Source: Gordonia bronchialis DSM 43247 (GTDB lineage Bacteria > Actinomycetota > Actinomycetes > Mycobacteriales > Mycobacteriaceae). From it: 64,000 nucleotides of DNA. The position numbers were made by a program, and so were the translations under genes. Shown here piece after piece: positions 8,866-18,495 of the stretch; position 1 is the stretch's first letter; the number at the start of each line of letters is the position of its first letter. Location: contig NC_013441.1 in the NCBI RefSeq assembly GCF_000024785.1, forward strand, positions 1,302,001 to 1,366,000. Reading direction: 5' to 3'. Below the pieces are notes generated by a model, which did no database searches, was not told where the DNA came from, and worked only from the letters and a program-made list of their open reading frames with translations.

Positions 8866-10110
8866 TCAGAAGAACGTGCCCGCGAACGGGGCCCGCGTCG
8901 TCGCGAAGGCGTGATCGAGGTCGTGCAACAGATCCGGGGTTGCCGTCCACAACCGCCCGGCGGCGGCAAAGGTCGACGGCCGGGTGCCGCCGAGGTAGAT
9001 CGCGGCCAGCACGGAGGCATCCATCCGCACGGTCGGAGTCGCCGACGACGGTGCGACGATGGCGCCGCCGTGCCGGACCGTCACGTCGAAGACGCCACCG
9101 TGATCGCGAAACCCGTCGACGACCTCGATCACCGCATCCAGGTCGGCGGCATACTGCCGGGCGCCGAGGGCGGCCGGCACGTCGAGGATGCGCAGCCACA
9201 TGTCGTCGGAGCGACCGGTCACGATGGGGGCCCGCAGATCGGTCAGCTTGACCGGCAGGGGATCGTCGACGGGGATCGACGCGGTCACCGAGGGGATGAG
9301 ATCGAGGCTGGTCAGAACCCGCCACAGCTCGGTGTGAGCGTCGTCGGTGGCGGCGAAGACCTCGTTGACCTCGGCGTGCACCGGACCCGAATCCGGTTTG
9401 ATGATGCGATAGGAGGCATAACCGTCGTCGTGCAGCAGGTAGTGCAGACCGCTGCCGGCCAGCGGGCGTTCGGAGGGGCGGTCGGCCAGGATGGGCCGCC
9501 ACCAGGCCGGGGTTCGGCCCAACGCCCCGGGTGTGGTGCGAGTCCAGCGGGCATGCAGGTCGGGCACCGCGGCGGCCACCTCGTCGGCACCGGCGTAGCG
9601 CACCGTGGCGGCGGCCGGCGCCTCGGCGCGCATCCGGGCGCTGCCGGGAATGATCCGCACCTGCTGCGAGAAACACGCCGGGCCGAAGCCGAACCGCTCG
9701 TAGATGGTGCCCTCGCTCGCGGTGAGGATGGCGAAGACCTGTCCCTCCGATTCCCACTGCCCGAACAGCTCGGTCAGCATGCGGCGCAGGATGCCGCGCC
9801 TGCGGTGTGTGGAGGCCACCGACACCCACGACAGTCCGGCGGCGTTGCGCACCGACCCGCCCGGCACGGTCAGCGACATCCGGTAGAACATCGACACCCC
9901 GACAAGTGGTGCAGGACTGCGGGAATCGTCGCGGATCAGGACGATGTCGGAGTCGTCGACCTTGCCGCGCAGATCGGCACGTTCGTCGTCGGGCAGCGGG
10001 TTACGCATGGCGAAGGCGCGGGCGTCGGTGGTGATGATGTCGTCCCAGTCGGCATCGGTCGCGCGGCGCAAGGACAGGCCGGAGGCATTGGTCACAGGGG
10101 TGCTGGTCAC
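8866..10110 (-). CDS. eis: Eis-family GNAT N-acetyltransferase
   Basis: 414 residues from the GTG at 10110 (VTSTPVTNASG); an upstream in-frame ATG at 10146 adds 12 unlikely residues. Three domains as in Eis: an N-terminal GNAT domain with the acetyl-CoA loop VASTHRRRGILRRML, a second degenerate GNAT domain, and an SCP2-like C-terminal domain. The protein ends in phenylalanine (FAGTFF), whose C-terminal carboxylate serves as the catalytic base in the family. Eis enzymes multi-acetylate aminoglycosides and other amines or protein lysines. It is convergent with the repeat region and divergent from the methyltransferase at 10202. Confidence 0.88.
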   Translation of the reverse strand: MTSTPVTNASGLSLRRATDADWDDIITTDARAFAMRNPLPDDERADLRGKVDDSDIVLIRDDSRSPAPLVGVSMFYRMSLTVPGGSVRNAAGLSWVSVASTHRRRGILRRMLTELFGQWESEGQVFAILTASEGTIYERFGFGPACFSQQVRIIPGSARMRAEAPAAATVRYAGADEVAAAVPDLHARWTRTTPGALGRTPAWWRPILADRPSERPLAGSGLHYLLHDDGYASYRIIKPDSGPVHAEVNEVFAATDDAHTELWRVLTSLDLIPSVTASIPVDDPLPVKLTDLRAPIVTGRSDDMWLRILDVPAALGARQYAADLDAVIEVVDGFRDHGGVFDVTVRHGGAIVAPSSATPTVRMDASVLAAIYLGGTRPSTFAAAGRLWTATPDLLHDLDHAFATTRAPFAGTFF

Positions 10111-10201
10111 GCCTACCACCGTTGCACATCGACGACTGTCGGGCACTCACCCGGGGGCATGTGCCGACGGGTTCGGCGACGGGTGATGACAGACTGTTGC
10201 G

Positions 10202-11056
10202 GTGCCGGAACCCGCCATCGACGTCATCGACATCGACGATCCCGATGATCCTCGCGTCGACGACTTCCGCGACCTGAATTCGGTGGACCGCAGGCCCGAC
10301 CTGCCCGCCCTGCCCGGTGGGCGTCCCGGCAAGGGACTCGTCATCGCCGAAGGTGTGCTGGTCGCGCAGCGCATGATCGCCTCGCGGTTCACCCCGCACG
10401 CCTTCCTCGGTGTCGACAAGCGGCTCGCCGAACTCGACGCCGACCTGCGGACACCGTCGGTGTCCGGGGTGCCGTTCTACCGGGCGAGCGCGGAGGTGAT
10501 GGCCGCGGTGGTCGGCTTCCACCTCAACCGGGGCGTGCTCGCGGTGGCGCGTCGGCCCCCGGTCCGGACGGTCGACGAGATCCTCGCGAACGCGCGTAGC
10601 GTCGCGATTCTCGAAGGGGTCAACGACCATGAGAACATCGGCAGCATCTTCCGCAACGCCGCCGGTCTCGGCATCGACGCCGTGCTGTTCGGGGCGGGGT
10701 GCGCCGACCCGCTCTACCGGCGGTGCGTGCGGGTGTCGATGGGGCACGCGCTGCTGGTTCCGTTCGCCCGGTTCGACGAGTGGCCGCGCGGCCTCGACGC
10801 CTTGCGTGCCGGCGGCTTCCGGCTGATCTCGCTGACCCCGGATCCCGCGGCGATGCCGCTCGCGCAGGCCGTCGAGGCGACGAAGGTCGGCTTCCTCGTC
10901 GGCGCCGAAGGCCCCGGACTGAGCGCACACGCCATGGCCGCCACCGATGTCCGTGCCCGCATCCCGATGAGTCGCGGCACCGATTCGCTCAACGTCGCGA
11001 CGGCCGCGGCGATCGCGTTCTACGAACGTGCCCGATCGGGCACCATGGAGGCGTGA
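10202..11056 (+). CDS. SpoU/TrmH-family RNA 2'-O-methyltransferase
   Basis: 284 residues from a GTG. An N-terminal RNA-binding-like part is followed by the SPOUT knot domain with all three family motifs: NDHENIGSIFRNA (motif 1), LVGAEGPGLS (motif 2) and IPMSRGTDSLNVATAAAIAFYE-like motif 3. It methylates a ribose 2'-hydroxyl in rRNA or tRNA using S-adenosylmethionine; the target nucleotide cannot be told. Its stop overlaps the start of the next gene (GTGA at 11053-11056), so the two are probably translationally coupled. Confidence 0.88.
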   Translation: MPEPAIDVIDIDDPDDPRVDDFRDLNSVDRRPDLPALPGGRPGKGLVIAEGVLVAQRMIASRFTPHAFLGVDKRLAELDADLRTPSVSGVPFYRASAEVMAAVVGFHLNRGVLAVARRPPVRTVDEILANARSVAILEGVNDHENIGSIFRNAAGLGIDAVLFGAGCADPLYRRCVRVSMGHALLVPFARFDEWPRGLDALRAGGFRLISLTPDPAAMPLAQAVEATKVGFLVGAEGPGLSAHAMAATDVRARIPMSRGTDSLNVATAAAIAFYERARSGTMEA

Positions 11057-11376
11057 GCGTCGATCCGACTCCTCGTCCGCGCCCAGCGCCGCGGCGCTAC
11101 GTCCGGGCCGAACCCACGCCCTGGGGATACGGCGCCATCGTCACCGTGATCTGTGCGGTGTTCGCGACGCTGGTGTTGCTGGGGCTCTACGAACTCATCG
11201 CCGGTGCCCAGCGCTGGCTCGGGGTGTTGGCCGTCGTCGTGGTGGCCGGTGGACTCGGCTGGACGCTGTGGGAGTTGCGGGTTCGGCCGGTCTGGCGGTG
11301 GATCGTGTGGGGACTGCTGCTCGGGATGCTCGCCGGATTCGCGTCGTCGGTGGCGTTGTTCGCAATGGGACGCTGA
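11053..11376 (+). CDS. DUF2537-like membrane protein
   Basis: 107 residues from the GTG at 11053, overlapping the methyltransferase stop by 4 bp. A proline- and arginine-rich N-terminus (~25 residues) precedes three predicted helices (GYGAIVTVICAVFATLVLL, LGVLAVVVVAGGLGWTLW, IVWGLLLGMLAGFASSVAL). Position and topology match the DUF2537 protein between spoU and sepH in mycobacteria. No known function. It is convergent with the gene at 11418. Confidence 0.72.
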   Translation: MSVDPTPRPRPAPRRYVRAEPTPWGYGAIVTVICAVFATLVLLGLYELIAGAQRWLGVLAVVVVAGGLGWTLWELRVRPVWRWIVWGLLLGMLAGFASSVALFAMGR

Positions 11377-11417
11377 GCCGGAATCCGCGGACGCAGCCCC
11401 CAGCTCAGAACCCCGGC

Positions 11418-12191
11418 TCAGAACCCGAAATACCGCCTGACCCGGCCCTTGCGCGGCGTGGGCTCGGCTGCGGGCGCCGGCGTCGAGGGGATGACCCGAC
11501 TCGCCTGATAGGCGGCCACGTCGGCCTCGTTGGGCTGATAGTCGGCAGGGTGAATTGCGAAGCCGGTCACCGGGATTCGCGTCGGATCGAGATCGTTCTC
11601 GCCCGTCGGCGGGGTGAACCGGAAGCCGAGCCACTCGCGGTTGGCCTCCTCGGCGAGTTCGGCGGGATGGAACGGCAACGCCATCGGTTCGGCCGGCACG
11701 CCCTCGATGTACTGCAACGGTTTCTCGCCCGCCCAGAACGGTTTCTCGAAGATGCATGGGAGGCCTTCGTTCTCGTGGATGGTCACCGGGTCGGCCGCGA
11801 AGGAACGCCGCAGTTCGCCGGACTCCCAGCGGGCGAAGACACCGAGCGCCTCATCGGGTTCGGTCCACAGCAGGGTGGCCGCTGCGCTCGGCCGGATCGA
11901 GGCGATGGTGCGGGTAAGCGTGGAGGGTCGTCGCGTCGCGAACAGCGAGCAGGAGACGACGGCGAGATAGCCGTACTGCCCGGCGTACACGTGTGAGTCG
12001 TCGGCCGCCGCGGCGGTCGCGAGGTCGGTGTCGACGAGTGGGACCAGGACGCTGTCGCCGAAGATTCGGGCCGCCAGTTCGTGCGCGTGGCCCACGTCAT
12101 TGGCGAAGCCGGGGTCAGCGGACTGCTCCGCCAGCGCGTCCGCGGGTCTGTCGGTGTCGATGAACCAGAGCGTGACGGCACGCGCGGACAC
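11418..12191 (-). CDS. conserved actinobacterial protein (DUF6928-like), unknown function
   Basis: 257 residues from a GTG three bases after the sepH stop, so almost certainly co-transcribed with sepH. No signal peptide or membrane helix. Distinct segments are ARAVTLWFIDTDRPADAL at the N-terminus, YAGQYGYLAVVSC, an ENEGLPCIFEKPFWAGE stretch and a basic tail RKGRVRRYFGF. The overall pattern resembles the DUF6928 group, but I am not certain of that label. No catalytic signature is recognised. The tight link to sepH suggests a role tied to growth or division (inference only). Confidence 0.6.
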   Translation of the reverse strand: MSARAVTLWFIDTDRPADALAEQSADPGFANDVGHAHELAARIFGDSVLVPLVDTDLATAAAADDSHVYAGQYGYLAVVSCSLFATRRPSTLTRTIASIRPSAAATLLWTEPDEALGVFARWESGELRRSFAADPVTIHENEGLPCIFEKPFWAGEKPLQYIEGVPAEPMALPFHPAELAEEANREWLGFRFTPPTGENDLDPTRIPVTGFAIHPADYQPNEADVAAYQASRVIPSTPAPAAEPTPRKGRVRRYFGF

Positions 12192-12194
12192 CGG

Positions 12195-13244
12195 TCAGCT
12201 GCTCCCGTTGCTGCGGACGCCGAGCAGCACGTCTTCCCAGGCCGGGACCGCGGGTTTGCGCGACTTCCGACGACGCGGACGTTGCTCGGCGGGTTCGTCG
12301 CCGGCGGGTTCGGGCTGCGACGACGCCGCGGCCGGCGCCTCGGGCGTCTCCCGCGGCTCGGTGTGCGTCTCGACGGTGTCGTCGGCCGGCGTGTGCTCGA
12401 TCTCCGGTGCGGGCGCTACGGGCTCGGCAGGCGCCACGGCGACGGGTGCGATACGCGGCGGCTCGGGCTCGACGACCTCGTCGAAGTCGAGAGGAACCGT
12501 GCCGTGGGCGTCGGAGTCGGGGAGGACGCGGTCGTGCCGGGCTCGCTGGGCGCCGATGACGGTGTTGGCGTCCACCGTGACCTCTTCGCGGCCGTCGGGT
12601 GTGACGTCGAGTGTCGGGGACAGTTCGGGGGTCGCCACCGGGGTCAGTCGCCGGCGGGGCGCGATCCACTCGGGATGGCTCAGTTCGTCGGCCAGATCGT
12701 CGAGCGGGTCCACGGTTCCGCCGTGCGAACCGGGCTGGAAACGCCAGTGCGCGGCGTTGTCGGAACGACCGACCTGCCACGCCACCTGGACCACCCAGTA
12801 CCCGTCGTCACCCTTCCACGCATCCCAGTGGGCGTCCTGCGGGTTCTGCCCGTAGGCGATGAGCGCTTCGGCGACCGACTCCTCGAGCGTCGACACCGAC
12901 GGACCGTCCTGCCGGATGGGATGTGCGTGACCGGCCAGTTCGGCTGCCCGGCTGCGTTCGAGCAGCACCGGGTGGGCGAACCGCTCGATCTTGTCGACCG
13001 GGACCCCGGCGACCGCCGCGACTTCGACGACCGTGGCTCCCGCCCGGATGCGTTGTTGGATCTCGCGGGGTCGGAGCGCACTTTCCATCTCTATCTCGAT
13101 CTGTCCCAGTCGTGAGATGTCACCGCGGGCCGCGGCGCGTAGACGTTCGTCGGAGGCAATCCGGTACTTCTCGCCCGATTCGGGGTCCTGGCAGATGACA
13201 TGGGTGCCATCGGATTCGACTCCGATGACGCGGAGCTCACGCAT
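12195..13244 (-). CDS. sepH: septation protein SepH
   Basis: 349 residues. The N-terminal DUF3071 domain (residues ~1-165) is well marked by MRELRVIGVESDGTHVICQD, RGDISRLGQIEIEMESALRP, and a helix-turn-helix-like GATVVEVAAVAGVPVDKIERF. The second half is acidic, low in complexity and probably disordered, ending in a basic patch (RPRRRKSRKPAVPAWEDVLLG). SepH binds FtsZ and promotes Z-ring assembly in Streptomyces and mycobacteria (established). It is followed 3 bp later by the DUF6928-like gene. The upstream 437 bp hold no gene. Confidence 0.92.
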   Translation of the reverse strand: MRELRVIGVESDGTHVICQDPESGEKYRIASDERLRAAARGDISRLGQIEIEMESALRPREIQQRIRAGATVVEVAAVAGVPVDKIERFAHPVLLERSRAAELAGHAHPIRQDGPSVSTLEESVAEALIAYGQNPQDAHWDAWKGDDGYWVVQVAWQVGRSDNAAHWRFQPGSHGGTVDPLDDLADELSHPEWIAPRRRLTPVATPELSPTLDVTPDGREEVTVDANTVIGAQRARHDRVLPDSDAHGTVPLDFDEVVEPEPPRIAPVAVAPAEPVAPAPEIEHTPADDTVETHTEPRETPEAPAAASSQPEPAGDEPAEQRPRRRKSRKPAVPAWEDVLLGVRSNGSS

Positions 13245-13681
13245 CTGCTCCTCCCTCCGATGGGTGCGAGGCTGCTTGGCTGGATCTCGGCTCGCTGCGC
13301 TGCGTGGGCGGCAGGGGCGTCGATTCCACTCGGGCCGCTCGCTGTGCTCCCGGTGCCGCTGTCATGCGGTCCGCTCGCTGCGCTCCCGGCGCCGATGGGC
13401 CCACACTAAACCAGTCCACCAATGAACCCGTGGTGGACACGCGGCAAAACCGCAGTTCAGAACTGCTGTGGCCGATGCGTTCCGAGTGTCACGCGGGGAC
13501 GATGGGGTCATTGGTGTCCACGGTACCCGCGCCTCCCGCACCCCCGTTGACCGTGCGTCGGAGCGCGTTGACCGTGCGTCGGATCGCGTTGATCGGGTAC
13601 GACGAGGCGCCGCGACTACCCGGTCAACGTGTCGGAACGCACGATGAACGTGTTCGCCGGCACGATCGATGCGGCTCCGGG
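13245..13681. repeat. gene-free region with short repeats
   Basis: 437 bp between sepH and serC without a credible gene. Near sepH there are three imperfect copies of a GCTCGCTGCGCT-type unit (13290-13390), which could include the sepH leader. At 13545-13607 a 21-bp unit, CGTTGACCGTGCGTCGGAGC plus G, occurs twice in full (13545-13565, 13566-13586) and once partly. A block CGCACGATGAACGTGTTCGC follows near 13636. The second part resembles the array at 31449-31547. Confidence 0.6.
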
Positions 13682-14878
<1,197 letters not shown>

Positions 14879-15780
14879 TTACACGCGCTCGTCGACGTCC
14901 TCGGTGTCGCGGTCCTCGATGTCGCGGTAGGTGGTCGCCTCGTCCCGCGTTCGTCGCAACGGGGTGAACAACGCCCACGCCGCGCCGATGAGGTAGACGC
15001 TTCCCCCGGCGACCAGCAGGGCGATGGTGCGGGCGCGGTCGGCATGCGAATTCGCCGGGGCCGGCCCGGCGACCGGTGTGGTCAGGACCGTTCGTCCCGG
15101 TGTCGTGGCGACGTCAGAGGTGAGTGCGGCGAGCGGGTCGACGAGACCGTAGCCGGTGGCGAGGTCGGGCCCGCGACCGCTGGTGTGGGAGGTGCGCCGG
15201 ATCAGGTCCATCACCTCGCCGGCGGACAGGTGCGGGAACCGCGACCGCACCAGCGCGACTTCACCGGAGACCACCGCGGCCGCGAAACTCGTTCCGCGGA
15301 AAGGTGATTGCTCTCCCTTGAGGACCTGACGGTTCACCAGGCCCGACCCGGTGCTGCTCAGCTGTCCTTGTCGATGTTCCCGGCCGCGGCAACCACCACC
15401 ACGTTGCGCCGGAAGGCGGCTCGTACGGCGCGGCCCAGCGCACCGTCGTCCACCTTCGATGACGACGACGCGCAGGCCGCCGCGGAGATGTTGATGACGG
15501 TGGCGCCCAGGTTCACCGCCCGGGTGATCGCATACGCCAGGGTCGTGGTGTTGCCGTAGCCCTCGGAGACGTTGTCGGTGGTGTCACCCTTGTTGCCGGC
15601 CACCGAATACGATCCGCTGTTCTGCCGGATGGACAGGATCGTCGCGTCCGGGGCTATCCCGCTGAAGGAATCCTGGGGTGAGGGCCGCGCGGCGATCAGC
15701 CCGGCGACGAGGGTGCCGTGCGCGTCGCAGTCGGTCAGGCCGTCGCCGTCGGAGACGTAGTCACCGCCGCCGATCTGAAC
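14879..15780 (-). pseudogene. decayed mycosin (type VII secretion subtilisin-like protease)
   Basis: Read leftwards from 15780, the frame gives a mycosin core with the catalytic histidine motif (DCDAHGTLVAG) and the oxyanion-hole region ending AAAGNIDKDS, then a stop near 15358. After a gap where homologues have roughly 70-80 more residues, the frame resumes with the catalytic serine motif GTSFAAAVVSG (15337 leftwards), a C-terminal membrane helix (IALLVAGGSVYLIGAAWALF) and a basic tail. The N-terminal part with the signal peptide and catalytic aspartate is absent, replaced at ~15780 by IS3 sequence. Mycosins process ESX substrates and stabilise the secretion complex. No other ESX gene is present here, so this is a relic. 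Confidence 0.8.
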
Positions 15781-16097
15781 CGTCCTGGGTCTGGTGGAGA
15801 CCGTGATCTCACCAGGAGAATGCTGTTATGGGAGCACCACGGAAGTTTGACCAGGAGACGCGTGAGCGTGCCGTGCGGATGTATCAGGATCGGCTCGGCG
15901 AGGTGGGCGGGTCGAAGTCGGCGGCGCGCCGGCATGTTGCCGAGATGCTCGATATCAATCAGGCGACGCTGCGTAACTGGATCGAGAAGGACACGCCGGT
16001 GGTCTCCTCGGGGGTGAGTACGACCAGTGGGGAGTTGGATGCTCAGGTGCGTGAGCTGCGTCGTGAGAATTCCGAATTGCGCAGAGCCAATGAGATC
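15781..16097 (+). mobile_element. IS3-family element fragment (left end plus orfA)
   Basis: A ribosome-binding site (AGGAGA, 15814-15819) and the ATG at 15828 open an IS3-type OrfA: MGAPRKFDQETRERAVRMYQ, then a helix-turn-helix (HVAEMLDINQATLRNWI) and the leucine-zipper part ELRRENSELRRANEI. Family resemblance stops after RANEI (about 16097). The rest of orfA, all of orfB and the right end are missing. The left boundary lies close to 15781, where mycosin similarity ends. Confidence 0.78.
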
Positions 16098-16356
16098 CGC
16101 CGGGATCGCGCTCTATGGAGTGAAACCCGCTCTGGTGCATGCCGGTTGGCTCGTCGTCGTCGGTGCGTTGTTCCTGGGTCCGCTCTCGGGCATGTTCGAC
16201 CTTCCCGGTTGGCTGACGGACCTGTCACCGTTCACCCATACCCCGGCCGCGCCGCTCGAGCCGGTGCGCGCGCTGCCGATCGTCGTGATGCTCTGTGTCG
16301 CTGTACTGTTCACCGTCGCCGGCCTCATCTCGTTTCGGAGGCGCAGTATCGGCTGA
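16098..16356 (+). pseudogene. ABC-2 exporter permease, C-terminal remnant
   Basis: In the frame ending at the TGA 16354-16356 the sequence reads LYGVKPALVHAGWLVVVGAL, LPGWLTDLSPFTHTPAAP, then a last membrane helix and FRRRSIG. This is the usual ending of large ABC-2 permeases annotated as exporters of polyketide antibiotics. Only ~80 residues remain and the upstream part is IS3 orfA in another frame. The cognate ATPase and the rest of the permease are not in the window. Confidence 0.7.
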
Positions 16357-16380
16357 CCGCGTCAACGGGAGACGGAGCGG

Positions 16381-17508
16381 CTACAGACCCGGCTTGACCA
16401 GGTCGCCCCAGCCGTCGACGTCCTCGGGTCGACGGGGAGCGGGCCCCACATACAGCGCGGCCGGACGAACCAGCTTGCCCAGGCGCTTCTGCTCCAGGAT
16501 GTGGGCACACCAGCCCGCGGTGCGACCACAGGTGAACATCGCCGGCATCATGTGCGTGGGTACCTCGGCGAAGTCGAGGATCACCGCGGCCCAGAACTCC
16601 ACATTGGTCTCGATGGCGCGATCGGGTCGACGCTCCCGAAGTTCGGTGAGCGCGGCCTGTTCGAGCGCGGCGGCCACCTCATAGCGAGGAACGTCGAGCT
16701 CCTTGGCGGTCCGGCGCAGCACCCGGGCCCTCGGATCCTCGGCCCGGTACACCCGATGCCCGAAGCCCATCAGTTTTTCCTTGCGGTCCAGGATGCCCTT
16801 CACCAGACCGCGGGCGTCGCCGGTCTGCTCGACCTCCTCGATCATCGGCAACACCCGCGCCGGCGCACCACCATGCAGCGGGCCCGACATCGCGCCGATC
16901 GCCCCCGACAACGATGCCGCCACATCGGCGCCCGTCGAGGCGATGACGCGGGCGGTGAACGTCGACGCATTGAGGCCGTGTTCGGCCGCACTGACCCAGT
17001 AGGCGTCGATCGCGGCGATGTGCCGGGGATCGGGATCGCCCTTCCATCGGGTCATGAATCGGGCGGTGACGGTGTCACATTCGTCGATGACGTGCTGCGG
17101 CACCGCGGGCTGGTGGATACCGCGGGCCGACTGCGCCACATACGACAGCGCCATCACCGAAGCGCGTGCCAGGTTCTCGCGGGCAGTGACATCGTCGATG
17201 TCGAGCAGCGGCTGGTAGCCCCAGATGGGTGCCAGCATCGCCAGCGCGGCCTGCACGTCGACGCGCACGTCGCCGGTGTGGATGGGCAGCGGAAACGGCT
17301 CGGCCGGGGGAAGGCCGTCGCCGAAGCGCCCGTCGACGAGCAGCGCCCACACATCGGCGAAGGTCACCTTGTTCTCGACGAGGTCCTCGATGTCGACACC
17401 GCGGTAGCGTAGATTGCCGCCGTCCTTGTCCGGCTCGGCGATCTCGGTGGTGAAGGCGACCACGCCTTCGAGGCCGGGGACAAAGTCGTCGGGAACCGTG
17501 TTGGACAT
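16381..17508 (-). CDS. citA: citrate synthase 2
   Basis: 375 residues, the short citrate synthase type II of actinobacteria. It condenses acetyl-CoA and oxaloacetate (or possibly propionyl-CoA, as a 2-methylcitrate synthase). Active-site motifs: the first histidine in SAAEHGLNAS and the second in LMGFGHRVYRAEDPRA. The third residue is unusual: where the housekeeping enzyme has the catalytic aspartate (YPNVDFYTGV in gltA of this window) this protein has glutamate (ETNVEFWAAV), a change I recall as common in this subfamily. It is divergent from pdxH with a 109-bp intergenic region. Confidence 0.88.
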   Translation of the reverse strand: MSNTVPDDFVPGLEGVVAFTTEIAEPDKDGGNLRYRGVDIEDLVENKVTFADVWALLVDGRFGDGLPPAEPFPLPIHTGDVRVDVQAALAMLAPIWGYQPLLDIDDVTARENLARASVMALSYVAQSARGIHQPAVPQHVIDECDTVTARFMTRWKGDPDPRHIAAIDAYWVSAAEHGLNASTFTARVIASTGADVAASLSGAIGAMSGPLHGGAPARVLPMIEEVEQTGDARGLVKGILDRKEKLMGFGHRVYRAEDPRARVLRRTAKELDVPRYEVAAALEQAALTELRERRPDRAIETNVEFWAAVILDFAEVPTHMMPAMFTCGRTAGWCAHILEQKRLGKLVRPAALYVGPAPRRPEDVDGWGDLVKPGL

Positions 17509-17617
17509 AGTGATCCACCCTTCGGCGACACATCATCGTGTGCTGAGTTGATACGAACTAACTGAACTGTAGGACAGCGGACCCGAGACGGCATACCGGG
17601 GAGTAGCCTTCCGAAGG

Positions 17618-18343
17618 GTGGCGGATCAATCGATAGACCTCCCCAACATGCGGGTCGGCTACGGAGGCGGCATCCCGCCGAACATCGGCGAGGGCGATCG
17701 GGCCGCCGGCGCCGACGGTATCCGCGAGAATCTGGACCCGAGCTGGCTGCGTGGCGATCCGCCCTGGCTCGAGCTGTTCACGGTGTGGCTGCGCGAGGCG
17801 ATCGAGGCGCGGATCGCCGAACCGAACGCGATGGTCCTGGGCACCACCGACCCCGATGGACATCCCGCCACCCGCGCCGTGCTGTGCAAGGGCGTCGATG
17901 CGAGCGGCGTCGTCTTCTTCACCGGCTACGACTCCGACAAGGGCCGCGACCTCGCCGCCAACCCGTACGCGTCGGTCACCTTTCCGTGGATCGCCCTGGA
18001 ACGTCAGGTGCACGTCCGCGGACCCGTCGAACACGTCAGCATGGAGGAGACCCAGGGCTACTGGTACAACCGGCCGCGCGGCTCCCAGCTGTCGGCGCTG
18101 GCGTCGGATCAGTCCCGACCCATCGCCGGCCGCACCGATCTCGAGGCCAAGGTGGCTGCGGTCGCCGCCGGTCTCGGTGGCTTCGACGACGGCGACGAGG
18201 TCCCGGTCCCGCCGACGTGGGGTGGATTCCGGATCGTGCCGCAGGTCGTCGAGTTCTGGCAGGGCCGCGCCAATCGGCTGCACAACCGGGTGCGCGTCAC
18301 CCGCGTCGACGACCGGTGGCAGGCCGAGCGGCTGCAACCCTGA
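17618..18343 (+). CDS. pdxH: pyridoxamine 5'-phosphate oxidase
   Basis: 241 residues from a GTG ([18 protein letters not shown]). FMN enzyme of vitamin B6 metabolism, oxidising pyridoxine/pyridoxamine 5'-phosphate to pyridoxal 5'-phosphate. The fold and motifs of PdxH are complete: [40 protein letters not shown], the FMN-contacting [15 protein letters not shown], the [14 protein letters not shown] segment and the C-terminal [19 protein letters not shown] with [13 protein letters not shown]. Downstream lies a very strong hairpin. Confidence 0.93.
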   Translation: MADQSIDLPNMRVGYGGGIPPNIGEGDRAAGADGIRENLDPSWLRGDPPWLELFTVWLREAIEARIAEPNAMVLGTTDPDGHPATRAVLCKGVDASGVVFFTGYDSDKGRDLAANPYASVTFPWIALERQVHVRGPVEHVSMEETQGYWYNRPRGSQLSALASDQSRPIAGRTDLEAKVAAVAAGLGGFDDGDEVPVPPTWGGFRIVPQVVEFWQGRANRLHNRVRVTRVDDRWQAERLQP

Positions 18344-18358
18344 TCCGATTGTCGCGCC

Positions 18359-18434
18359 GTCCAGAAAGGTCACCGCTGAGCGGGTCGACGTGCACCGGTA
18401 CAGGTCGACCCGCTCAGCGGTGACCTTTCTGGAC
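18359..18434. terminator. perfect 31-bp inverted repeat (terminator-like hairpin)
   Basis: Arms 18359-18389 and 18404-18434 are exact reverse complements (outer end GTCCAGAAAGGTCACCGCTG), with a 14-bp loop. It lies 16 bp after the pdxH stop and ~60 bp before the MFS gene. There is no T-run, so an intrinsic terminator is only one reading. It could also be a mobile palindromic repeat or an RNA processing site. Confidence 0.6.
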
Positions 18435-18495
18435 AGGCTGAGCACCGGCCCGAGGGCCTCGGCCACACGTTCCTGTGCACAGCTAAACTTCCCTG

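Noticed and set aside
14879..15780. Functional mycosin/ESX system
   Set aside because: The catalytic Asp region is missing, a stop and a ~70-80-residue deletion interrupt the rest, and no EccB-E or Esx gene is near.
15828..16397. Active IS3 transposase
   Set aside because: Only the first ~90 residues of OrfA match; orfB and the right end are absent.
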